A stretch of 64,000 nt of DNA from Flavobacterium sp. 1 (GTDB taxonomy: Bacteria; Bacteroidota; Bacteroidia; Flavobacteriales; Flavobacteriaceae), in assembly GCF_002797935.1 (NCBI RefSeq), contig NZ_PGER01000001.1, forward strand, positions 3,348,001 to 3,412,000. Direction: 5' to 3'. Shown piece by piece: positions 8,318 through 17,591 of this stretch; the first letter of the stretch is position 1; each line of letters opens with the position of its first letter. The notes beneath the pieces are model-generated. The model saw only the letters and a program-made list of their open reading frames with translations, ran no database searches and was not told the origin of the DNA. A program made the translations under genes and the position numbers.

Positions 8318-8848
8318 ATGAGAAAACTTGAAAACAGTGAACTGGAGAGAAAATCAATAGATGATTTTAAGAAATCTAAAAAGACCCCTTTAATTTTAGT
8401 TTTGGATGACATTCGCAGTTTGCATAATATCGGATCTGTTTTTAGAACTGCCGATGCTTTCCTGATAGAAAAAATAATTTTGTGCGGTATTACCGCTTCT
8501 CCACCCAATAAAGAAATTCATAAAACTGCTCTAGGTGCTACCGAAACAGTAACTTGGGAACATCACGAAAATGTACTTGAAGTTATTACAAATTTAAAAA
8601 AAGAAAAAATTGTTACTCTTGCCATTGAACAAGTAGAAAGTTCGATTTTCCTGCAAGATTTTAAAGTCGATAAAAATCAGAAATATGCTTTATTATTCGG
8701 AAACGAAGTTTATGGCGTGGCGCAGGAAGCTGTAGCTTTATGCGACGGCTGTATTGAAATTCCGCAACTGGGAACAAAACATTCGTTGAATATTTCAGTA
8801 AGCGCTGGGATTGTCGTTTGGGATTTATTTAAACAATTTAACAACTAA
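8318..8848 (+). CDS. SpoU/TrmH-family RNA 2'-O-methyltransferase
   Basis: 176 residues forming a single SPOUT domain. The three signature motifs are visible: motif 1 LDDIRSLHNIGSVFRTADAF (about 28-47), motif 2 LLFGNEVYGV (about 128-137) and motif 3 IPQLGTKHSLNISVSAGIV, which together form the trefoil-knot SAM site. It lacks an N-terminal substrate-binding L30e domain, so it resembles TrmL/TrmH-type tRNA ribose methylases, but the substrate (tRNA or rRNA position) cannot be read from sequence. It starts 15 bp after the DUF1573 terminator. Confidence 0.85.
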   Translation: MRKLENSELERKSIDDFKKSKKTPLILVLDDIRSLHNIGSVFRTADAFLIEKIILCGITASPPNKEIHKTALGATETVTWEHHENVLEVITNLKKEKIVTLAIEQVESSIFLQDFKVDKNQKYALLFGNEVYGVAQEAVALCDGCIEIPQLGTKHSLNISVSAGIVVWDLFKQFNN

Positions 8849-8935
8849 AAGCTAATTTGTGCTTAAGCAGTATTTTTATCTAATAATCTTTTAACCAAAG
8901 TTTTGCGTTTTGATATAAAAGCTTATTTTTATAAA

Positions 8936-11068
8936 ATGAAAATTAGATCTCTCTTCACTATAACACTACTTTTTGTGCTTTTTGTTTACACTTTTAGCTA
9001 TGCAGTTCCTGCACCTAAAAAAACATTTAAAGCATTCAATAATTCTAAACATTCTTTAGCCAATGCAGCTCCTGTACTAACTGCAACTGGCAATCAAACC
9101 TATTGTCCTTTAACAAGTGTCAATATTGTTACCACTATTTCTATAACCGATCCTGACGACACAAGTACAGATGCAATTTATATTCAAATTTCATCTGGTT
9201 ACATAAATGGGGAGGATCAATTAACCTTAAATAATCCTTTTGCACATTCCACAATTCAAAGTAACTGGAATGCAAACGAAGGTAAGTTAACGCTAAAAAG
9301 TCCAACTGGAATACCTGTATCCTATACCGATTTTGAGAATGCTATAAAAGAAGTTCAATTTAGCAGTTCATCAGCTACCCCTAGTGGAGTTCGTAACTTT
9401 TCAATCAGCATAGGGCAAGCTAATTATTTACCACGCAATGGTCATTATTATGAATATGTACCTAACATAGGAATTAGCTGGACTGACGCAAGAGTAGCTG
9501 CAGATTTAAAGACTTATTATGGATTGAAAGGCTACTTGGCCACCATTACAGCTGCTGATGAAGCTCAGCTAGCAGGAAAACAAGCTCCAGGCGCAGGCTG
9601 GATTGGAGGATCTGACCAAGAAACAGAAGGAACTTGGAAATGGATGACAGGTCCAGAAGCAGGAACCATTTTTTGGAATGGCACTTCCAATGGATCAACC
9701 CCTAATTTTGCCTTTTGGAACTCAAATGAACCCAATCAATTGGGCGATGAAGATTATGCCCATATTACCGCTCCAGGAGTTGGAATAGCAGGTTCTTGGA
9801 ACGATTTGAAAAATGCAGGTGATCCCAGTGGCAATTACCAGCCTAAAGGCTATATTGTTGAATATGGCGGAACAGCTGGAGATCCTGTTTTACAGCTTTC
9901 AGCAAGTACTACTTTGACAATCGTCGCCATATCTAGCACAACACCTGCATCAAGATGTGATGCTGGAACCGTAACACTTCAAGCAACTACTTCAACTGGA
10001 ACAATTAATTGGTATGATGCGGCAACAGCTGGAAATTTACAAGGAAGCGGAACAAGTTTTACAACCCCAATATTGACAGCAACTACATCCTATTATGTAG
10101 ATGCAGGTTGTCCTAACTCAAGAAAAGAAGTAATTGCAACTGTAAAAACAACACCATCTATAACACAAACCAACTCACCTGTCACAAGATGCGGACAAGG
10201 AACACTTACTTTATCAGCTACAACTTCGGCTGGAACAGTAAACTGGTATTCACAAAATAACGGCTCCATTGTAGGATCTGGCTCATCTTTTACAACTCCA
10301 ATTATTACCGCCAACACTATTTATTATGCCGAGACTGTTAATAACGGTTGTGTCAACACCCAAAAAACTGAAGTTAACATAACTATTTATCCGCTTCCCC
10401 CTGTGAGTGATCAAACTCGCACAAAGTGTGTTTCTCAAACTATTACTTTAGACGCAGGTATACAAAATATGACTTACTTGTGGTCAACTGGCGCTGTAAC
10501 ACAAACCATAGATGTTATAGACAAAGGGAATTTTACAGTAGATGTAACCAGTCCTGCCCCTGAAAGCTGTACTAGCAAAAAAACAATCGATGTTGTAGAA
10601 AACAATAAACCCGAAATAAAAAATGTAACAGTTGATGAAACAACAGTTACTATAGAACTAGTTCAAAACGAAAATTATTTTGAATTTTCTATAGATGGAG
10701 TTAATTATCAAAGTTCTAATGTTTTCACGAATGCGCCAAGCGGACTGCAAACTGCGTATGTTCGAGAAGTTAATTTATGCAGTATTGACCAAAAACCATT
10801 TATTGTTATTATTGTTCCTAAATTTTTCACCCCAAACAATGATGGCTATAATGATATATGGGAAGTAAAAGGTTTGATAAATTATCCATCAGGCGAAGTA
10901 ACTGTTTTTGACCGTTATGGAAAATTAATCACTCTGCTTAATAGTTATAACCATACTTGGGACGGTACTTTTAACAAAAATCCATTACCCGCTTCCGATT
11001 ATTGGTATGTACTAAAATTAGACAAAAACAGTCCAGAGTTAAAAGGTCATTTTTCGTTAAAGAGATAA
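8936..11068 (+). CDS. T9SS type B secreted protein with C-type lectin domain
   Basis: The ATG at 8936 gives 710 residues with signal peptide MKIRSLFTITLLFVLFVYT...SYA; the open frame upstream has no ATG. A cadherin-like N-terminal region (about 45-165) precedes a C-type lectin-like domain (about 170-315: SWTDARVAADL, TWKWMTGPEAG, FAFWNSNEPNQ, SWNDL), then two or three repeats of ~80-residue Cys-containing Ig-like units. The C-terminal ~80 residues start PKFFTPNNDGYND and end GHFSLKR, the CHU_C/type B sorting domain recognised by the T9SS. The protein is therefore predicted to be exported through the gliding/T9SS machinery and act on the cell surface, perhaps in carbohydrate binding or adhesion. 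Its stop lies 3 bp from the convergent folK-dNK gene. Confidence 0.85.
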   Translation: MKIRSLFTITLLFVLFVYTFSYAVPAPKKTFKAFNNSKHSLANAAPVLTATGNQTYCPLTSVNIVTTISITDPDDTSTDAIYIQISSGYINGEDQLTLNNPFAHSTIQSNWNANEGKLTLKSPTGIPVSYTDFENAIKEVQFSSSSATPSGVRNFSISIGQANYLPRNGHYYEYVPNIGISWTDARVAADLKTYYGLKGYLATITAADEAQLAGKQAPGAGWIGGSDQETEGTWKWMTGPEAGTIFWNGTSNGSTPNFAFWNSNEPNQLGDEDYAHITAPGVGIAGSWNDLKNAGDPSGNYQPKGYIVEYGGTAGDPVLQLSASTTLTIVAISSTTPASRCDAGTVTLQATTSTGTINWYDAATAGNLQGSGTSFTTPILTATTSYYVDAGCPNSRKEVIATVKTTPSITQTNSPVTRCGQGTLTLSATTSAGTVNWYSQNNGSIVGSGSSFTTPIITANTIYYAETVNNGCVNTQKTEVNITIYPLPPVSDQTRTKCVSQTITLDAGIQNMTYLWSTGAVTQTIDVIDKGNFTVDVTSPAPESCTSKKTIDVVENNKPEIKNVTVDETTVTIELVQNENYFEFSIDGVNYQSSNVFTNAPSGLQTAYVREVNLCSIDQKPFIVIIVPKFFTPNNDGYNDIWEVKGLINYPSGEVTVFDRYGKLITLLNSYNHTWDGTFNKNPLPASDYWYVLKLDKNSPELKGHFSLKR

Positions 11069-11070
11069 TA

Positions 11071-12207
11071 TTACAGATTGTTTTTCTCCTGAATTTTATT
11101 TAAAACAAAAAGATAATCTTCTTGATTGCTTACAAAATCACGATCGGAAACATCAATAACCAAGACATTCAAATCAGTTTGAGTCTTGATGTATTCCAAG
11201 TAACCTCTGTTTATTTTTTCCAGATATTCAGCCGTAATATCCTGTTCATAGCTTCTGCCGCGGCTTTTTATATTCTGCAGTAAACGGTCTGTATTTTGGT
11301 ACAGATAAATATACAAATCAGGTTTTGGCATTTCTTTATAAATGATATCAAAAAGTGTTCGATACAATCTAAACTCATCAACTTCTAAAGTAATTTTAGA
11401 AAACAACAGCGATTTAAAAATATGATAATCGGCAATAATAAAGTCTTTAAACAAATCAAACTGTGACAAATCATCTGATAATTGCTGGTATCTGTCTGCC
11501 AAAAATGACATCTCAAGTGAAAAAGCATACCGGCTTTGATCTTCATAAAATTTAGGCAAAAAAGGATTATCTGCAAAACGTTCCAAAACGGTTTTAGCAT
11601 TAAAATCCTGAGCCATTTTTAGCGCCAAAGTAGATTTCCCAGCACCAATATTCCCTTCAATAGCAATATAATTATACTGATTTAAACGAATAGCATTCAA
11701 TGGGCTTGCTAATTCCTGAACTACTTCACAAATACTATCATCAGGCGTTATCTGAATTAACTCGGGAATTGTTTTTCTCAAAACAGGATGAACCCAATCT
11801 AAATTTAAATCCTGAAAAGGCAGCAAAACAAATTTTCGGTTTTGCATCAAGGGATGTGGAATTTGAAGATGATCAACATTAATGATTTCAAAGTCAAAAG
11901 CAATCAAATCAATATCAATAATTCTGGATTGATATCCCGCATTTTCATTGCGGATACGGCCTAATTTTTTTTCAACTATCAAACATTTCTCTAAAATCTT
12001 CTCGGGTGTTTTAGAAGTATGCAAAACCAAAGCGCAATTATAGAACGCCTCACTTTCAAATCCCCAGGAAGGCGTTTCATATAAGTTAGAAACTTTTATA
12101 ATAGTCCCAACTTCCTGATGAATTAACTCCAAACACAATTCGATGTTTTTCAATCGGTTGCCCTGATTACTTCCTAGAGATAAAATGACTTGATGCTGTA
12201 GTTCCAT
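11071..12207 (-). CDS. folK: Fused HPPK (FolK) and deoxynucleoside kinase
   Basis: 378 residues from the ATG at 12207 (a GTG three codons upstream is possible). Residues 1-~160 are 6-hydroxymethyl-7,8-dihydropterin pyrophosphokinase: SLGSNQGNR, TPSWGFES, RIIDIDLIAFD and PHPLMQNRKFVLLP are the family motifs. From ~175 the protein continues as a deoxynucleoside kinase with P-loop GNIGAGKST, a DRYQQL region, and YLYQNTDRLLQNIKSRGR-type lid Arg residues. The two activities belong to folate and nucleotide salvage pathways. This fusion is recurrent in Flavobacteriia. The linker is short, and no frameshift or internal start is evident. Confidence 0.93.
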   Translation of the reverse strand: MELQHQVILSLGSNQGNRLKNIELCLELIHQEVGTIIKVSNLYETPSWGFESEAFYNCALVLHTSKTPEKILEKCLIVEKKLGRIRNENAGYQSRIIDIDLIAFDFEIINVDHLQIPHPLMQNRKFVLLPFQDLNLDWVHPVLRKTIPELIQITPDDSICEVVQELASPLNAIRLNQYNYIAIEGNIGAGKSTLALKMAQDFNAKTVLERFADNPFLPKFYEDQSRYAFSLEMSFLADRYQQLSDDLSQFDLFKDFIIADYHIFKSLLFSKITLEVDEFRLYRTLFDIIYKEMPKPDLYIYLYQNTDRLLQNIKSRGRSYEQDITAEYLEKINRGYLEYIKTQTDLNVLVIDVSDRDFVSNQEDYLFVLNKIQEKNNL

Positions 12208-12246
12208 ATTAAGCACAAATTAACTAAAAGAATTTTAGAATAACAG

Positions 12247-12254
12247 TATATTTG
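12247..12254 (+). promoter_or_regulatory. Candidate -7 element for sppA
   Basis: TATATTTG matches TAnnTTTG, 80 bp upstream of the sppA ATG; no TTG at the expected -33 spacing. Confidence 0.4.
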
Positions 12255-12333
12255 CCCACTGTGTTGCATTTTATTTTCATTCATCACTGTAACAAATCAA
12301 CACTTTTAAATACTTATCAATAAAATAGAATTT

Positions 12334-14091
12334 ATGAGATTTTTAGGAAATGTAATGGCTACCATCATTGGTATTTTTGTTTTTTTCATGTTGTTTTTCT
12401 TTGGCATAGTGCTCATCGGAGCATTTTTTGGAGGTGAATCTGAAGGAATTGAAGTCAAAAGCAATTCGGTTATCGAATTGAACTTGGAAGATATATCAAA
12501 TGACTATGCCGGAAAATACAAAGACCCTTGGATGGATGTATTTTCAGAGAAAAAAAATGTCGGCCTTACCGATATCATCAATGCTATTGGAGCAGCAAAA
12601 ACAGACAGTGACGTCAAAGGAATATCTATTTTAAATCAAAATTCTTCTTTAGGTTTAGCCCAAAGCAAAGAACTTAGAGAAGCCTTGAATGACTTTAAAA
12701 AATCTGGAAAGTTTGTTATGGCCTACGCCAATGATTATTCCCAGAGAGATTATTATTTGAACTCTGTAGCCAATACCATTTATTTAAATCCGGCTGGAGA
12801 TCTTGACTTTAAAGGATTATCGACTGAGATAATGTTCTTTAAAGACCTGCAGGAAAAATCAGGAGTAAAAATGGAAGTTATTCGTCACGGAAAATACAAA
12901 AGTGCCGTTGAACCTTTCCTTGAAAACAAAATGAGTGATGCCAATAGAGAACAGACCACCGCTTTGTTAAATTCTGTTTGGAGTTCAGTCCTAGCAGACA
13001 TCTCAGCAAGCCGTAATATATCCATCGCACGATTAAATGAAATTGCTACCGGCTTATTAGCCCGTACTCCAGAAATGGCCAAAACCAATAAACTTATCGA
13101 CATTGTCGCTTATGAAGATGTATATCATCAGGCTATCAAAAAAGCGTTGAATGTAGCCACTGATGAAGATTATAATAAAGTATACGTTACTGATTATGCT
13201 CAGAAAATAGCAACAACTTCAATACTTTCAGAAACAGACAATCAGATTGCAGTAATCTATGCGCAAGGCGAAATTCAAAGCGGTGAAGGTGATGTTGATG
13301 TAATTGGTGAAGGTTCAATGCGCCGTTCATTTCAAGAAGCGAGAAAAAACAAAGACATTAAAGCCATCGTGCTTCGTGTAGACAGCCCTGGAGGAAGTGC
13401 CCTGACATCTGATTTAATTTGGAGAGAAATTGAATTGACCAAAAAAGTAAAACCAGTTGTGGTTTCCATGGGGAACTATGCAGCATCTGGCGGCTATTAT
13501 ATTGCCTGTAATGCCAACACCATTTTTGCCGAAAAAAACACTATTACTGGTTCAATTGGAGTATTTGGAGTTTTACCGAACTTCAGCCAATTGTCTACCA
13601 AAATTGGAATTAACACCGAACAAATAACAACAAATGAAAATGCAAATTACAGCCCATTTGTCCCTTTGAAAGAAAAATATAAAAAAGTAACTCTGGAAGG
13701 AATCGAACGCGTATATAAAACTTTTGTAACACATGTTGCTGAAGGCAGAAAAATGACTTTTGCTCAAGTGGATTCGATTGCGCAAGGCCGTGTTTGGACA
13801 GGTACAGAGGCTAAAAAAATTGGTTTAGTAGATAAAATTGGAAATTTAAATGACGCTATAAAAGAAGCTGCTTCATTGTCCAAAATAAAAGACTACTCTA
13901 CTCAAAACTTCCCAGAATATGAAAAAGATTTCGCAGATATATTTGCCAAACTTCCTTTTGCCAAATCAAAAGAAGCTTTAATCAAAGAAGAAATAGGTGA
14001 AGAAAATTATTTCCTTTTACAGCAAGTTAAAAAAGTACAGCTTCAAAAAGGAATCCAAGCCAGAATGCCTTTTGAAATTTCGATACAGTAA
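12334..14091 (+). CDS. sppA: Signal peptide peptidase SppA, 67K type
   Basis: 585 residues with an N-terminal membrane anchor (about 8-32), then two tandem ClpP/crotonase-like domains as in E. coli SppA. The general-base Lys is visible at about 189 in GKYKSAVEPF, and the nucleophile Ser at about 385 in NYAASGGYYIA, in the second domain. The combination matches the Ser/Lys dyad split across the domains of the long SppA form. It is a membrane-bound serine protease degrading cleaved signal peptides at the periplasmic side. It is monocistronic, closed by a strong terminator. Confidence 0.95.
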   Translation: MRFLGNVMATIIGIFVFFMLFFFGIVLIGAFFGGESEGIEVKSNSVIELNLEDISNDYAGKYKDPWMDVFSEKKNVGLTDIINAIGAAKTDSDVKGISILNQNSSLGLAQSKELREALNDFKKSGKFVMAYANDYSQRDYYLNSVANTIYLNPAGDLDFKGLSTEIMFFKDLQEKSGVKMEVIRHGKYKSAVEPFLENKMSDANREQTTALLNSVWSSVLADISASRNISIARLNEIATGLLARTPEMAKTNKLIDIVAYEDVYHQAIKKALNVATDEDYNKVYVTDYAQKIATTSILSETDNQIAVIYAQGEIQSGEGDVDVIGEGSMRRSFQEARKNKDIKAIVLRVDSPGGSALTSDLIWREIELTKKVKPVVVSMGNYAASGGYYIACNANTIFAEKNTITGSIGVFGVLPNFSQLSTKIGINTEQITTNENANYSPFVPLKEKYKKVTLEGIERVYKTFVTHVAEGRKMTFAQVDSIAQGRVWTGTEAKKIGLVDKIGNLNDAIKEAASLSKIKDYSTQNFPEYEKDFADIFAKLPFAKSKEALIKEEIGEENYFLLQQVKKVQLQKGIQARMPFEISIQ

Positions 14092-14114
14092 TTTTTTTAA
14101 ATAATAAAACCCAT

Positions 14115-14148
14115 ACCCTTTCCGTTTTAAACGGAAAGGGTTTCTTTT
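14115..14148 (+). terminator. Terminator of sppA
   Basis: ACCCTTTCCG/CGGAAAGGGT 10-bp stem with a 7-nt loop followed by TTCTTTTT. Confidence 0.9.
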
Positions 14149-14222
14149 TATGAAAATTTTACAGAGCAACTAATTAATAAACGCTTATTTTTGTAAATAA
14201 TAACCCAAATTACTAAATCTAT

Positions 14223-16856
14223 ATGCTAAAGAAAATTTTAAAAATCGTTGGAATTGTATTGCTTCTGCTTACAATATCTTTATTTGCAATTCCTTATTTC
14301 TTTAAAGATCAAATAAAGGCTAAAATTACTGAGGCCATCAATGAAAAAGTGGATGCCAAAGTTTCTTTTGCAGATGCGGACTTGAGCTTATTCAAAAATT
14401 TCCCAAAAGCAACTGTAACCTTAGACAAATTACTGATTATCAACAAAGCTCCTTTTGAAGGAGACACATTGGTTTCTTTAGGCGAATTGAATTTAAAAAT
14501 GTCAATCAAAGAATTGTTCAAAGGCAAGGAAGAAGCTATGGAAATTGAAGGAATTACTTCAAAAAACGGTTTTATCAATATTATATTCAACAAAGATGGA
14601 ATTGGTAATTTCGATATTGCTTTGAAAGACAACAAACCCAAAGAAGACACCAAAAGTGAACCAATGTCATTGAAAATCCAGAAATATCAAATTGAAAATT
14701 TCAAATTTCAATATTTCGATGAAGCTTCACAAATGAGAATGGTCATTGACAGCTTAAATCATGAAGGAACAGGGGATTTTAGTGGTTCTAAATTGGATTT
14801 AGACACTAAATCAACGGCTAAAGTTTCATTTGATATGGGCAAAATCAATTACATGAAAAATATTGCCTTGTCACTGGACGCAGTTCTTGGGATTGATTTA
14901 GAGAAAAGCAAATACACTTTTAAAGAAAATAAAGCCTTAATCAATCAGTTACCGCTAGAATTTGACGGTTTTATTCAAATGGTTGATGCAGGACAAGTGT
15001 ATGACTTGAAATTCAAAACACCTACTTCTTCATTCAAGAACTTCTTGGGATTGATTCCTGCTGCTTATTCTTCCAGTTTAGAGGGTGTAAAAACGACTGG
15101 AGATTTTACGGTTAACGGTTTTGCCAAAGGTATGCTTACAGACACGACCATTCCTAAATTCAACATCGCCATTGCTTCCAATAACGGATCTTTTCAATAT
15201 CCTAACTTGCCAAAATCGGTTCAAAGCATTGTAATCGATACTAAAATTGTAAATGAAACGGGTATCATGAATGACACTTATGTTAATCTGGACAAACTTT
15301 CTTTTAGAATAGACCAAGATGTTTTTGATGCCAAAGCCAATATAAAAAACATAAGCACCAATGCGTTAGTTGATGCCGCTTTGAAAGGAACAATTAATTT
15401 AGCCAATCTTTCTAAAGCGTATCCAATAAAACTGGACAAACCGCTTACAGGTATTCTTAAAGCAAATGTAACTACCAAATTTGACATGGCTTCGGTTGAA
15501 AAAAGCCAGTATCAAAACATTAATAATGCAGGAACTATTGGCTTAACAGGATTTAATTATGACGACGGAAACGGTAAAAACATGACCATCAGCAATGCCT
15601 TGGTACAATTCAATCCAAGTCAGGTACATTTAAAACAGTTCAATGCCAAAACTGGAAAAAGCGACCTTAGCGTAACTGGAGTTTTGGATAATTTTTATGG
15701 TTTTATGTTTAGAAAACAAGAATTGAAAGGAAATTTCAACTTGTCTTCAAACCAGCTTGCTGTTAGTGATTTCATGACAACCAGCACTGCTCCCGCTGCA
15801 ACAGCTGCAACAACTGAAACTAAACCTGCACAATCAAAAAAATCTGAACCACTGAAAATCCCAGCCTTCTTAAATTGTACGCTTACCGCAAAAGCCAACA
15901 CGGTTTTGTATGACAACTTAACACTAAAAGATGTTTCAGGGAAAATGATTATCAAAGATGAGAAAGTAACCTTAGAAAATGTAAAAACATCCATTTTTGG
16001 AGGAAATATAGGTGCAAGCGGTTCCGTTTCCACAAAAGGAAAAACACCAATTTTCGACATGAATCTTAACTTAAACCAAGTGGATATTCAACAAAGTTTC
16101 ACCCAATTGGATATGTTGAAAAAAATAGCTCCAATTGCTGGAATCATAAATGGAAAAATAAACACCGCCATCAAATTAAACGGAAATCTTGATGCAGCTG
16201 AAATGACTCCAGATTTGAAATCAATTTCAGGTGATTTGATCGGGCAATTGCTTTCTACTACCGTAAATGCTAATAACTCGACATTATTAAAAGCCTTGAA
16301 TTCAAATCTGAAATTTATTGATTTAAACAAAGTAAACCTCAATGACATCAAAGCAGCTTTGACTTTTAAAGACGGGAAAGTAAACGTAAAACCATTTGAC
16401 ATAAAATATCAGGATATAAAAGCAACAATTGGCGGTACGCATGGTTTTGATCAAAGCATGGATTACAACATTAAGTTCAATGTTCCTGCTAAATACTTAG
16501 GCAAAGAAGCGAATGCCTTTATAGCGAAAATGTCTCCTGCTGACGCAGCCAAATTTGACAATATTCCAATAAATGCATTAATGACTGGCTCATTCAGCAA
16601 TCCAAAAATATCAACAGATATGAAAGCAGCTATGACCAACTTAACTATGCAATTGGCCAAACAGCAATCGGATAAACTGCTTAAAAAAGGAACTTCAGAA
16701 TTGGATAAATTGCTAAACAGCAGTAAAAAAACAGATGCTGACACTACTAAAACAAGCGCTCAAAAAGAAGATATTAAAAAGAAAGCTGGCGATTTAATCA
16801 ACGGATTGTTTAAAAAGAAAAAAACGGCAGAACCTACAGAACCTGCAAAACCATAA
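14223..16856 (+). CDS. AsmA-family inner-membrane-anchored envelope protein
   Basis: 877 residues. One N-terminal TM segment (LKIVGIVLLLLTISLFAIPYF, about 5-25) is followed by the AsmA N-terminal domain (KAKITEAINEKVDAKVSFAD, LSLFKNFPKATVTLDKLLI) and long beta-rich repeats. The AsmA C-terminal domain lies around 600-790 (GIINGKINTAIKLNG, then LSGDL-like SISGDLIGQLL and KPFDIKYQD). The last ~60 residues are Lys-rich. AsmA/TamB-type proteins form periplasmic bridges implicated in lipid transport or outer-membrane homeostasis; which substrate applies here is unknown. A TATTTTTG -7-like element lies about 35 bp upstream. Confidence 0.85.
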   Translation: MLKKILKIVGIVLLLLTISLFAIPYFFKDQIKAKITEAINEKVDAKVSFADADLSLFKNFPKATVTLDKLLIINKAPFEGDTLVSLGELNLKMSIKELFKGKEEAMEIEGITSKNGFINIIFNKDGIGNFDIALKDNKPKEDTKSEPMSLKIQKYQIENFKFQYFDEASQMRMVIDSLNHEGTGDFSGSKLDLDTKSTAKVSFDMGKINYMKNIALSLDAVLGIDLEKSKYTFKENKALINQLPLEFDGFIQMVDAGQVYDLKFKTPTSSFKNFLGLIPAAYSSSLEGVKTTGDFTVNGFAKGMLTDTTIPKFNIAIASNNGSFQYPNLPKSVQSIVIDTKIVNETGIMNDTYVNLDKLSFRIDQDVFDAKANIKNISTNALVDAALKGTINLANLSKAYPIKLDKPLTGILKANVTTKFDMASVEKSQYQNINNAGTIGLTGFNYDDGNGKNMTISNALVQFNPSQVHLKQFNAKTGKSDLSVTGVLDNFYGFMFRKQELKGNFNLSSNQLAVSDFMTTSTAPAATAATTETKPAQSKKSEPLKIPAFLNCTLTAKANTVLYDNLTLKDVSGKMIIKDEKVTLENVKTSIFGGNIGASGSVSTKGKTPIFDMNLNLNQVDIQQSFTQLDMLKKIAPIAGIINGKINTAIKLNGNLDAAEMTPDLKSISGDLIGQLLSTTVNANNSTLLKALNSNLKFIDLNKVNLNDIKAALTFKDGKVNVKPFDIKYQDIKATIGGTHGFDQSMDYNIKFNVPAKYLGKEANAFIAKMSPADAAKFDNIPINALMTGSFSNPKISTDMKAAMTNLTMQLAKQQSDKLLKKGTSELDKLLNSSKKTDADTTKTSAQKEDIKKKAGDLINGLFKKKKTAEPTEPAKP

Positions 16857-16868
16857 ATTATTAAAACT

Positions 16869-16910
16869 AAAAGCCGTCTCACAATAACAAATTGGAGACG
16901 GCTTTTTAAT
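16869..16910. terminator. Terminator between the AsmA and VOC genes
   Basis: AAAAGCCGTCTC (16869-16880) pairs perfectly with GAGACGGCTTTT (16895-16906), with T-rich sequence on both strands; it serves the convergent genes on either side. Confidence 0.85.
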
Positions 16911-16936
16911 TTTCACTTTATTTTTCTTTTCCAATT

Positions 16937-17356
16937 CTATAACACTCCATCAATTGGTTCCCAAAGTTCTATTTTATTTCCTTCGGAATCCATGATATGA
17001 ATAAATTTTCCATATTCGAACGTTTCCATTTCGTCAAGAATAGTCACTCCATTTATTCTTAGATTTTTCACAAGTTCTTCAATATTTTGGACTCTGTAAT
17101 TAATCATGAATTCCTTTTTGGATGGCACAAAATATTCGCTTCCGCTTTTAAAGGGACTCCATTGGAGTTGATTTACTTCGTCAGGTTTGGCTATATTTCT
17201 AGATTCAAAAGTTGAACCCCATTCATTGACATCAAAACCTAAATTTTTAGCATACCATTCTCTGGTTTCAGCTGGATTGTCCGAAAAAAAGAAAATTCCA
17301 CCAATTCCTGTTACTTTTGGGATTGTATCTTCTGCTTTATTTTTTGAATCTTCCAT
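16937..17356 (-). CDS. VOC-fold (glyoxalase/dioxygenase-like) protein
   Basis: 139 residues in the two-module betaalphabetabetabeta arrangement of the vicinal oxygen chelate superfamily: GGIFFFSDNPAETREWYAKNLGF in the first module and MDSEGNKIELWEPID at the end of the second, with the terminal Glu that is usually a metal ligand. A typical first-strand His ligand is not obvious, so the catalytic status is uncertain. The upstream region 17357-17591 shows nothing supportable beyond AT-rich sequence. Confidence 0.8.
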   Translation of the reverse strand: MEDSKNKAEDTIPKVTGIGGIFFFSDNPAETREWYAKNLGFDVNEWGSTFESRNIAKPDEVNQLQWSPFKSGSEYFVPSKKEFMINYRVQNIEELVKNLRINGVTILDEMETFEYGKFIHIMDSEGNKIELWEPIDGVL

Positions 17357-17591
17357 AATGTTTTTGTTTTTATTTATTCAATTTTTATTTCTTGAATGTG
17401 GTTTTTATTTCTAGAACTCCATAAGGCAAGCTAATTATTATCTGTAATAATAAAATGATTTGAAATTAATTTTGATTGCAGTTTTATTCGTTTCTTCATT
17501 TATTCCAAGCAAATTAAATTACCATTATATTTATTTCTTGAAAAATAATCATTAACATTATTTTTTTTATGACTATTGTGAAAATTGACTT

